DNA of 64,000 nt, taken from positions 1 to 64,000 of the forward strand of contig JAEWSG010000203.1 of assembly GCA_023398495.1 (NCBI GenBank). The letters are read 5' to 3'. Position 1 is the first letter of the stretch; every line of letters starts with the position of its first letter. The notes beneath the pieces were generated by a model. That model worked only from the letters and a program-made list of their open reading frames with translations. It ran no database searches and was not told the origin of the DNA. Source of the stretch: Bacillota bacterium. GTDB lineage: Bacteria; Bacillota; Clostridia; Acetivibrionales; Acetivibrionaceae. The translations under genes and the position numbers were made by a program. Shown piece by piece: positions 10,131 to 17,265 of the stretch.

Positions 10131-10949
10131 TTGAATGTAGTAAAGCATAAACTGGAAGAACTAAAAGCTGTTGCTTTTGTAACCTATAAGGAATGGAGCG
10201 TTTATCGCTCCCATTCTTTTGTTTCAGTATTTGTTGGACCTGTGTTCTTTATAGTACAGTATTATATTTGGTCTGCCGTTTACGGCGGGGCAAATACTCT
10301 CGCCGGTATGGAGCTTTCACAAACTATACGGTATTTCGGGGCATCTGTACTTATCGGATATCTGACTATGGATTTCGCTGACTGGAACCTGCAAATGCTT
10401 GTGCGTACAGGAAAGTTTCTTACGTTTAGACTACGTCCCATGCACCACAGATTTTTTGCACTTTCTCAAAAAATCGGACATAGAATGTTGGGCTTTTTCT
10501 TTGAATTTCTCCCTTGCCTTTTGATATTCTCACTGTTGTTCCGGGTGGACATTATTCCTGAAAATTTGGGTTGGACGGCTATCTCAATAGTTTTTGCTTT
10601 TCTTATTAATTTCTATGTAAACTATTGCATAGGAATGGTTGCTTTTTATTTAACACAGGCAAACGGCATAAGAGTTGTATACCAACTGTTTGCACAGATT
10701 TTTTCAGGTGCATTGATTCCACTTAATTTTTTTCCGTCGGGAATACAACATCTCATGATGTTTTTGCCGTTTCAGTATACAAATTACATTACGGCAATGA
10801 TTTGGACGGGCGGCGGAAATATTGGTGGAATTAATCTTTCTGTGCCGCAAGCTGTATTTTTTCAAGGGATAGCGGTAATTGTCGTTTATTTATTGAGCGA
10901 ACTGATTTACCGCATCTCAATGAAGCGGTTTACCGCTGTAGGAGCGTGA
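10131..10949 (+). CDS. ABC-2 type permease (DUF990 family), subunit 1
   Basis: A 272-residue integral membrane protein with about six transmembrane helices, matching the DUF990 / ABC2_membrane_6 family of exporters. It starts with TTG immediately after the hydrolase stop codon, so translation is probably coupled. An amphipathic cytoplasmic N-terminus (KLEELKAVAFVTYKEWSVYRS) precedes the first helix. It should form a heterodimer with the next gene product and be driven by the ATPase at 11863. Confidence 0.85.
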   Translation: MNVVKHKLEELKAVAFVTYKEWSVYRSHSFVSVFVGPVFFIVQYYIWSAVYGGANTLAGMELSQTIRYFGASVLIGYLTMDFADWNLQMLVRTGKFLTFRLRPMHHRFFALSQKIGHRMLGFFFEFLPCLLIFSLLFRVDIIPENLGWTAISIVFAFLINFYVNYCIGMVAFYLTQANGIRVVYQLFAQIFSGALIPLNFFPSGIQHLMMFLPFQYTNYITAMIWTGGGNIGGINLSVPQAVFFQGIAVIVVYLLSELIYRISMKRFTAVGA

Positions 10950-10955
10950 ATTTGT

Positions 10956-11735
10956 ATGAAGCATATTAAAATGTATCTTGCCTGTGCACATACAGCATTT
11001 TCACGGGCAGCGGCATATCGGGCAGATTTCCTTCTAGGCAGCATAATCACGCTGCTGTCGAACATTCTCTTTCCGCTGGTAACAGTACTGATTTACACAA
11101 ATGGTGCAGCATTTTCAGGCTGGAGTATGTGGGATGTGTTGTTGATTCAGTCGGTTTACTCCATGTCCACAGGTGCGGCGGCAATGTTTTTCAACAGCGT
11201 TGTTTGGGTTACTATGGAACACATTCGTGAGGGCAGCTTTGAAACGGTTTTATTAAAGCCCGTTTCCCCACTCTTTTTTATAGCCGCCTCAAATTTTGAT
11301 CCCGAATGCGGTGGCCTTTTTATCGGAGGATTGGTTTTGACGATTGTTTCGTCTGCACACACTAAAATATGTGGTTTCAGCGGTATTCTGCAATTTATTC
11401 TATTGTTTACAGCAGGGCTTGCGGTTATGAGCGGATTATATCTGGTTATGGCTGCAATTACCTTTAAATGGGTCGGAAATTCCCGCATTCCAGAAATTTT
11501 TGATAGTATTAAAACCTTTGGAAAATATCCTGTTGGAATTTTCCCTCGTACTGTCCGGATTCTTTCAACGCTTATTATTCCGGTTTCGGTTATTGGATAC
11601 TTTCCAGCATCGGCACTACTCGGACGTTCAGAGCCGATGGCTTTTATTTCCCTTATTCCGTGTATTTTGTTTCTTGCATTCGGCGTCTGGATTTACAACA
11701 GAATGATAAAACTGTACGAGGGCGTGGGAGGCTAA
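10956..11735 (+). CDS. ABC-2 type permease (DUF990 family), subunit 2
   Basis: A 259-residue membrane protein with about six helices and the family's HIREGSFETVLLKPVSPLFF segment after helix 2. It begins 6 bases after subunit 1. In DUF990 systems the two permeases are encoded side by side with one ATPase; the substrate is usually unknown, with antimicrobial or lipid export suspected. Confidence 0.85.
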   Translation: MKHIKMYLACAHTAFSRAAAYRADFLLGSIITLLSNILFPLVTVLIYTNGAAFSGWSMWDVLLIQSVYSMSTGAAAMFFNSVVWVTMEHIREGSFETVLLKPVSPLFFIAASNFDPECGGLFIGGLVLTIVSSAHTKICGFSGILQFILLFTAGLAVMSGLYLVMAAITFKWVGNSRIPEIFDSIKTFGKYPVGIFPRTVRILSTLIIPVSVIGYFPASALLGRSEPMAFISLIPCILFLAFGVWIYNRMIKLYEGVGG

Positions 11736-11765
11736 GGTATGACTATAATATAAGTTCATACTCTG

Positions 11766-11833
11766 GATAACGAAAAAACTTGATATGATAGTGTTTTAAA
11801 AACACGAGAATTAGATGTTATTTTTTCGTTATC
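11766..11833. repeat. 68-bp palindromic element inside the ABC operon
   Basis: Perfect 13-base outer arms (GATAACGAAAAAA / TTTTTTCGTTATC) enclose a second hairpin, GTGTTTT-A-AAAACAC (11791-11805). It fills most of the 127-base gap between permease 2 and the ATPase. It could be a small inserted repeat, or an attenuator/processing hairpin tuning ATPase expression. Confidence 0.7.
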
Positions 11834-11862
11834 TCTAATTATTTTGAAAAGGAAGAATTTAT

Positions 11863-12837
11863 ATGACAGCAATAACAGTTGAAAACCTTGTAAAATCCTA
11901 TACCACCTATAAAAGAGGAAGTGGGTTTCTCGAAACTCTTAAAAGCTTTGTAAATCGTGAGCCTGTTAAGGTCAGTGCAGTAGACAATATCTCCTTTACA
12001 ATAGAAAAAGGAAGTATCTGTGGTATACTCGGTCCAAACGGTGCGGGGAAATCCACTACCATAAAAATGCTCTGCGGCGCACTTTATCCCACCGGCGGAA
12101 ACATTGATGTCATCGGTTATTCACCTGCACGAGACAGAACGAAATATGTTCGCAGAATCGGTGCGGTATTTGGTCAGAAATCTCAGCTTATATGGGATAT
12201 TCCACCTATCGACAGTTTTGCAATGAACAAGGCAATATACGGTATAAAAAGCTCTGATTATAAGAAGCGGCTTGATGAAATGACGGAGCTTTTTAATATC
12301 GGAGAGGTAATTTACAAACCCACACGTGTTTTATCTTTAGGCGAGCGAATGAAATGTGAGTTTATCATGGCAATGCTGCACAGTCCCGATATTGTTTTTC
12401 TTGATGAGCCAACAATTGGTCTGGATGTAATTGCAAAGACCAAAATACGTGATGTTATAAATAAAATGAACCAAAACGGGACTACTTTCATCCTTACAAC
12501 ACATGATCTTGAGGATGTAGAGCAGCTTGCCGACCATGTCATTATTATCAACCACGGTAAGAAAGTATTTGACGATACCCTGCCGCGTTTAAAATCAACG
12601 CTGGGTAATAAAAAAATCATTAAGCTTACTCTTTCAAAACCTTATAACTGCGAAATGATTAACGGTGTAGATGTTATTCACAGAGAAAGTGAACTTGATA
12701 TTTCACTGGAGGTTGATATGGAAAAACAGGGTATTAATGAGTTTTTAAACCTTCTGTCGGAATCGGTGAGTTTTACTGACATTTCTGTAAAGGAACTGCC
12801 CATGGATATGATTATCACACGGATTTATAATGAGTGA
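11863..12837 (+). CDS. ABC transporter ATP-binding protein for DUF990 exporter
   Basis: 324 residues. Walker A is GPNGAGKST, the signature is LSLGERMK (a degenerate LSGGQ), Walker B is IVFLDEPTIGLD, and the switch histidine is TTHD. An N-terminal 30-residue extension and a C-terminal regulatory domain (about 235-324) are typical of ATPases paired with DUF990 permeases. Preceded by GGAAGAATTTAT before ATG 11863. It energises the two upstream permeases. The order hydrolase-permease-permease-ATPase is slightly unusual; the ATPase often comes first. Confidence 0.9.
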   Translation: MTAITVENLVKSYTTYKRGSGFLETLKSFVNREPVKVSAVDNISFTIEKGSICGILGPNGAGKSTTIKMLCGALYPTGGNIDVIGYSPARDRTKYVRRIGAVFGQKSQLIWDIPPIDSFAMNKAIYGIKSSDYKKRLDEMTELFNIGEVIYKPTRVLSLGERMKCEFIMAMLHSPDIVFLDEPTIGLDVIAKTKIRDVINKMNQNGTTFILTTHDLEDVEQLADHVIIINHGKKVFDDTLPRLKSTLGNKKIIKLTLSKPYNCEMINGVDVIHRESELDISLEVDMEKQGINEFLNLLSESVSFTDISVKELPMDMIITRIYNE

Positions 12838-12846
12838 GGTAAATTA

Positions 12847-12890
12847 TCGCACGCGTCTATGGGACCTCCTGTCCCAAGACGGTTAAAACA
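12847..12890. repeat. TCC-loop hairpin repeat (left-most copy)
   Basis: Outer stem CGTCT/AGACG (12854-58 / 12877-81) encloses inner hairpin 12861-12875 GGGACC-TCC-TGTCCC. Nearly the same 40-base unit recurs at 37077-37120. It opens the region where this hairpin family is dense. No protein is encoded. Confidence 0.75.
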
Positions 12891-13119
12891 GGCTTACACC
12901 TTAATTAGGTTATTTAATAAATTTCTTTATTCTTTTAGCATAATCGATTAACAAAATCATAAAAAAGTTTATACCATTCTAAAGATGTATGATAAAATTA
13001 TGTATGAATTTGAAAATAAGGAACTTTTACTCTATAGTTTTATATATGGAGTATTTTAGGTAATGTACAAGAAATTTGTGCTTAGACGAAACAAGTACAT
13101 ATATGGCATGTTAGATAAA

Positions 13120-13176
13120 ATCGCATGCAAAAGCCCGCCCGTCCATGGCGGATTAATGCAAGTTGGGCCCCGTAGC
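13120..13176. repeat. TCC-loop hairpin repeat
   Basis: Hairpin 13135-13151, CCGCC-CGTCCAT-GGCGG, belongs to the same loop-conserved, stem-variable family seen across 12.8-27.5 kb. It lies directly upstream of the ATA microsatellite. Confidence 0.55.
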
Positions 13177-13216
<40 letters not shown>

Positions 13217-13290
13217 ACATGTTTTTGAAATGATAAATAAAGTTAATGGCTACATTCAAAAATAAAATTGATGGTGAGGAGATTAAAAGT

Positions 13291-13587
13291 ATGCTTAGTT
13301 TTGCTTTCCTGTTATGTGGAATCATTTTTGTTTCATTTATATTTTTGTTTTTAAGGCAGGAGAAGATAAGAATAATTGCTGCAAGTTCTATGGCTATATC
13401 CGGAATGGTTCTGATACCATTATTCTATAAAATTCAAAAGATAAATGGTAACCCAGACCTAGGAAAAGAGTTTGGACAATTATACCTGCCTTTAATCATA
13501 TTTGCTGTGAGTGCCATAATAGGAACCGTAATTACAATTCTACATCTTAAGGAAAGTATAAGAAATAACCATTTTTTTAAATGCTAG
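13291..13587 (+). CDS. Small three-helix membrane protein
   Basis: About 98 residues with three predicted transmembrane helices (MLSFAFLLCGIIFVSFIFLF; IIAASSMAISGMVLIPLFY; LYLPLIIFAVSAIIGTVITIL). Family not recognised. I chose ATG 13291 because GGTGAGGAG precedes it by 9 bases; an in-frame ATG at 13246 has no ribosome site. It stands alone between hairpin repeats. Confidence 0.6.
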   Translation: MLSFAFLLCGIIFVSFIFLFLRQEKIRIIAASSMAISGMVLIPLFYKIQKINGNPDLGKEFGQLYLPLIIFAVSAIIGTVITILHLKESIRNNHFFKC

Positions 13588-13680
13588 ATTATTTGTCATG
13601 TTTGGACACTATCCTTTAAAATATTTGATTTAATTTTAAGGAAAAGTGTGGTAAAATTGTTGTAAATTTAATCGGTTTGA

Positions 13681-13930
13681 AAAGCCACCGCTGCAAGCGG
13701 TTTAGTTCAACAACACATGCCCTTAAAAGTGCGGGGAGAATGTCAGGAAGAATTGCTTCGAGGGTCATCCCACGTAGAATATCCGCACTACATCGTTTCG
13801 CCAGCCGCATAGCGGCTCTCACGAGTAGTTTTCTGGGGTCTGGCTCAAACGGCGTCAGGCATGTAAACCGTTATCGGAAATATAGTGCATAGGCCGCGAC
13901 ATCATATCGCGGAATTTTTGTTGGACTTTG
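13681..13930 (+). repeat. Structured cassette-boundary repeat, copy A
   Basis: A full copy of the ~250-bp repeat. From GTTCAAC (13705) an outer arm ACATGCC (13715-13721) pairs with GGCATGT (13858-13864), followed by ACCGTTAT. Inside are GTGCGG/CCGCAC, a GCCGC-ATA-GCGGC hairpin, CTCACGAGT and the conserved box CTCAAACGGCGTC (13844-13856). It ends in hairpin 13894-13912 (CCGCGA/TCGCGG). Copies B and C keep this layout while the stem sequences differ. Confidence 0.8.
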
Positions 13931-13973
13931 TAGATATAAATTGGATTTTATTATTTCATAAAGAGGTGTATTC

Positions 13974-14561
13974 ATGAAGAAAGTCATATTTATTGTTTTA
14001 GTCTTGTGTTACTCATTATTTCTTGGATGTTCAACGGAAACTAGTAACAAGGAAAAAGATATTGAAAAAAAGTCAAGTACGACTATTGATGTTGATAATC
14101 ATGTACTTGATACTACAAATTCAGTTAAAAAGTCAAGTAATACTATCATTAACGGGAATAACTTTGACTTTAAAATAGGTTTTGATGTAGATGCTAAAAA
14201 TGTAATTGATACATTTAATGATACCTTTACTAAAGATTTAGTTCCAGGTTCAGCTATTACGAATTTAGTATTTACAGAAGAGGAAATGAAAAGTATTTAT
14301 GAAGAAATGAAAAAAATTGACATTTTAACATATTCTGATACATTTGATCCAGAAGGCAATATACGTATTACACCATACTGCACATATAACATTAAGGTTC
14401 AAATTGATGGGAGAATAAAAGAAATATATTGGAAGGATGAAAATATTTCAGAAGTTCCTGAAGCTATTGCTTTAAGAAACTTAATAGTTCATATTAGAGA
14501 TATTATTTATAGTAAAGATGAATATAAAAAGATGCCTGAAGTTAATGGTGGATATATTTGA
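13974..14561 (+). CDS. Lipoprotein of unknown function
   Basis: 195 residues with a lipobox (LFLGC) after an 18-residue signal, giving a membrane-anchored mature protein. A Lys/Glu/Ser-rich low-complexity linker precedes a globular domain from about residue 60. The ribosome site AAAGAGGTG precedes ATG 13974. No family recognised. Single gene flanked by repeat copy A upstream; the 67 bases to the next gene contain no full repeat. Confidence 0.75.
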   Translation: MKKVIFIVLVLCYSLFLGCSTETSNKEKDIEKKSSTTIDVDNHVLDTTNSVKKSSNTIINGNNFDFKIGFDVDAKNVIDTFNDTFTKDLVPGSAITNLVFTEEEMKSIYEEMKKIDILTYSDTFDPEGNIRITPYCTYNIKVQIDGRIKEIYWKDENISEVPEAIALRNLIVHIRDIIYSKDEYKKMPEVNGGYI

Positions 14562-14628
14562 TTAATTTAGATTGACAAATAGTGCAAGAATGCTCTGAAG
14601 ATTCATATTATAAAGGGTGGATTAAAAA

Positions 14629-15150
14629 ATGATGAAAAAGAGCAACGTAAGTATTCTAGCTTTATTATATTTTATATCTTTAGGTGTACCTGTTTTCGCT
14701 GATGCTGGACCAATATATGTTTTGGGATATCCAATGTATTTTGCTTCAGTAGGTTTTTTAGCATTGGTAGTTAGTTTTCATTTACTTATTAAAGGAACTA
14801 TTAATATAGCAAGATTAATAAAATCAGTGGAAGATTTTGATAAGAAGAAAGTCAAAATCAATATGATAGTTGCTTTGTGTATTTTGATATTGATTATTAT
14901 TTTGGTATGTTTAACTCTAACATCAGTATTTGAATCCTATATAATAAAAGCAGTTACGATAATTACACTATACTCGCCCATATTTGGATTTATTAGTGGA
15001 GGAATGATGGTTAAAAGGCAGAGCATAGATTCAAAAATAAAGATCTCAGGAAAGAAACTGTTGAAGTATTCTTTATTTACAGTTTGTTTAGATATAATAG
15101 TTATATGGGGAGTTGTGAAATGGATACAATTGGGTAGTCCAAGTTTATAA
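14629..15150 (+). CDS. Four-helix membrane protein with signal-like N-terminus
   Basis: 173 residues. An N-terminal signal-like segment ends at PVFADAGP, then four hydrophobic helices follow (about 31-55, 77-98, 104-127, 141-163). Preceded by AAGGGTGG before ATGATG. No family recognised. It may be co-transcribed with the lipoprotein 67 bases upstream, making this the one two-gene unit early in the array. Confidence 0.7.
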   Translation: MMKKSNVSILALLYFISLGVPVFADAGPIYVLGYPMYFASVGFLALVVSFHLLIKGTINIARLIKSVEDFDKKKVKINMIVALCILILIIILVCLTLTSVFESYIIKAVTIITLYSPIFGFISGGMMVKRQSIDSKIKISGKKLLKYSLFTVCLDIIVIWGVVKWIQLGSPSL

Positions 15151-15310
15151 GGCTCGGATATCCGTGTCCTCGTCTGGCTTCGCAGAAGGCCTCTGTAAGT
15201 CCGATTCTTCGACGCCACAAATAGCGAACGTTAGATGACATTGACCTATTCATTCCAGAGTATTCCTATTGGGTCTAAAACATAGTACAGGCTTGCAATC
15301 CAAGTAAGGA
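15151..15310 (+). repeat. Cassette-boundary repeat, divergent copy F
   Basis: Begins with hairpin 15156-15169, GGATA-TCCG-TGTCC, then CTGGCTTCGCAGAAG (shared with the head of copy B). It reaches GAACGTTAGATGAC near 15230. GTTAGAT fits the GTTRRRY consensus of integron attC right ends; this is the only boundary here where I find an exact match. Confidence 0.55.
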
Positions 15311-15318
15311 GAAGAGCT

Positions 15319-15957
15319 ATGGACATAAGAATATTTGATAATAAAATCTATAAATGTATGAAGCAAACAAACAGTGTTGCATTTTTGATGATTTCCATTG
15401 TCTTATCTATTTTAACAATGATTCTGTTAAGTTGTTTTTCAGATCGTGCGTTTGATGGTATTACGTGGGAATTGTTATCAAGATTTATTATTGGTATGCC
15501 ACTTTTACTTCAGCTATTTCTCACGTATATAGTCTATCGAAAAAATAGGAATAGAAGAATTATTATGATTCTTTGGGTAGCTACGTTATTTTACACAGTA
15601 GTATGTGGAGTTTTGGCTTTATATGATCTGTATTTCACAAAACCCAATTTTGGTGATGATTTATTATTTCAATTATGCTTTTCCCAATTATTATTTCAAA
15701 CTGTTTTATTAGTTATATTTGTGTTATTTATGTTTTTAAAATTAGTCAATAAGCAAGTTGTGATAAAATCATTGGTTGTCTTCATGATAAGTGTTCTACT
15801 GATAATTGCTGGTTTTGGTAGTACATCTGTATGTATAGACTATTTTGGCTATTATGGCTACTACGTTTTTTTCATTCCTATACTAATTAATTGTTATAGC
15901 CCTATGCTACTATTTATTCTTTGTAATATTGCAAAAGATAAAGTGTTCAAAAATTAA
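15319..15957 (+). CDS. Multi-pass membrane protein of unknown function
   Basis: 212 residues with six predicted transmembrane helices and short loops. No recognised family. Strong ribosome site (AAGGAGAAGAGCT before ATG). A stand-alone gene bounded by repeat F upstream and repeat E downstream. Confidence 0.7.
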   Translation: MDIRIFDNKIYKCMKQTNSVAFLMISIVLSILTMILLSCFSDRAFDGITWELLSRFIIGMPLLLQLFLTYIVYRKNRNRRIIMILWVATLFYTVVCGVLALYDLYFTKPNFGDDLLFQLCFSQLLFQTVLLVIFVLFMFLKLVNKQVVIKSLVVFMISVLLIIAGFGSTSVCIDYFGYYGYYVFFIPILINCYSPMLLFILCNIAKDKVFKN

Positions 15958-16029
15958 GTGATTGTAGATGCGCAAATTAAGGTAATATGGGTATTGTGAT
16001 TTTATAAATTTATAAATGTGTTATTTTAC

Positions 16030-16268
16030 CTTGGAAAATTAGAAAAAGTCTAGGGAAAGTGCTTCGAAGCCGAATAGATCAACATCATCCAACAAAGCAT
16101 TGCCACTTCGGGTGTGGGTGGGTAAGGACATGCAGAAAGCCTCTGGAGTACGAGCATTAAGTCAGACGCACCACACCGGCTCGGCAAGTGCAAAGCACAC
16201 GGCTCGGTCTCACCCGGTGCAAGCACCGTCAATGAAGATGGGCTCGTACGACACGAAATCGTGCAGAT
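16030..16268 (+). repeat. Cassette-boundary repeat, divergent copy E
   Basis: Shares with copies B-D a GGAGTACGAGCATTAAG / CGCACCACACC block and a TCTCACCCGG segment. It also has its own hairpins (CGGTGC-AA-GCACCG) and a GTACGACACGAA motif that reappears in copy H near 22697. It runs directly into a fragment of the deaminase gene. Confidence 0.55.
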
Positions 16269-16400
16269 AAATGGAGTATTACAAGAATTGAAAAGCATTC
16301 CAAAAGCAGATTTGCATAATCATTCCAACCTTTGTGGAAATCGGCTATATATTAATGAAAACACCTAAAATTGAGTTTAGGTTTCAAATTGGACTTTCTT
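16269..16400 (+). pseudogene. Decayed adenosine deaminase fragment
   Basis: Bases 16269-16361 match the intact gene at about 21671-21762 with a few substitutions. After GAAAA the sequence jumps to the equivalent of about 22024-22061, so roughly 260 bases are missing, and the match stops at GGACTTTC. What remains encodes only the PKADLHNHSN metal-binding start and a short inner piece. It is followed by a boundary repeat like the one behind the intact gene, so a whole gene-plus-repeat unit was duplicated and then decayed. Confidence 0.85.
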
Positions 16401-16530
16401 TCACGCCACTATCCTTGGTGGCTCTGGCTTTGTGGGGTGCACGACTTTACATAATGGTGTGGATAGGGACAAATGTCCTGACGCGAGAAAGAAATTGGGG
16501 GCAATAAGCACCATCCTTGGTGCTAATTGA
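16401..16530 (+). repeat. Cassette-boundary repeat, copy G (pair of H)
   Basis: Two perfect TCC-loop hairpins: 16405-16422 (GCCACTA-TCCT-TGGTGGC, with one G-T pair) and 16507-16524 (AGCACCA-TCCT-TGGTGCT). The stretch CTCTGGCTTTGTGGGGTGCACG after the first hairpin is also present after the hairpin at 22594-22611. Two hairpins bracket an about 85-base unit. Confidence 0.7.
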
Positions 16531-16577
16531 TTAAGATGGGCTACGAAGGTATTATTATAGAGGGGATGAGAAATGTA

Positions 16578-17072
16578 ATGAGCATTAGGTTTGTAAACAA
16601 TCAAAAAGAATTTACTGAAGCAATGAATTTCTATTATTCAAAAACACAAAAGAGAAAGTTTGACATTGTGCTAGGATTGGTATTTTCATTGATTTCAATT
16701 GCATTATTTGTTTTTATGGAACAAACTTATATTTATATAATTCTATTTTGTATGGGTATGTTACTTTTTTTATTTGCAATGTTTAAGGGTAGCATATACT
16801 CTAAAATAAGGTTTGCTAATGACAAAAAGTTTAATGAAGAATATGAGATTGATTTCAATGATCAGGGAATGCATTTTAAAACAGTATCAATAGATTCTGT
16901 AATAAGGTGGGATTATTATGCTAGAGTGTGGGAAACGGAAAAATTCTTTTATTTGTTTTATGGTAAAGATCTTTTTTCATTGTTCCCCAAAAGAGCATTT
17001 GCGAATGATGAAAGTATGAAAGAATTTAGGGAGTTAGTTAAAGGTAAAATTAGCAACTATTGTGATTTATAG
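16578..17072 (+). CDS. YcxB-like membrane protein
   Basis: About 164 residues. Two adjacent transmembrane helices (VLGLVFSLISIALFVF and YIIILFCMGMLLFLFAMF) are followed by a cytoplasmic domain of the YcxB-like type (PF14317) with the YEIDFNDQGMHF...VIRWDYYARVWET pattern. In-frame ATGs exist at 16527, 16566 and 16578; GGGGATGAG favours 16578, though 16566 is possible. Single gene between repeats G and K. Function of the family is unknown. Confidence 0.75.
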   Translation: MSIRFVNNQKEFTEAMNFYYSKTQKRKFDIVLGLVFSLISIALFVFMEQTYIYIILFCMGMLLFLFAMFKGSIYSKIRFANDKKFNEEYEIDFNDQGMHFKTVSIDSVIRWDYYARVWETEKFFYLFYGKDLFSLFPKRAFANDESMKEFRELVKGKISNYCDL

Positions 17073-17094
17073 TTTGTTTTATTTAAGGCTATAA

Positions 17095-17165
17095 AGCAGT
17101 CTTCATTATGGCAGTGCATCCTTGCACCGGTTTTGAAAGCAAGTCTTTGAAGATTTAGTTAGTTC
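17095..17165 (+). repeat. Short boundary repeat, copy K
   Basis: Hairpin 17114-17127, GTGCA-TCCT-TGCAC, followed by TTTTGAAAGCAAGTCTTTGAAGAT. The same tail (TGTGAAAGCAAGTCTCTGGAGAT) follows the hairpin of copy B near 24342, showing that the hairpin plus tail travels as a module. Confidence 0.7.
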
Positions 17166-17265
17166 ATATATGTTTTATTATACGCAGAAAATATTAAGGT
17201 TTTTGTGTGGTGAAACAATATGTATCAAGTACAGTAGTTTGCTCATTATTTTGGAGGGAGAAAAA

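Noticed and set aside
13616..13892. Short open frames inside repeat A on both strands
   Set aside because: They lie wholly in the structured repeat, have no ribosome site and are not kept in the other copies.
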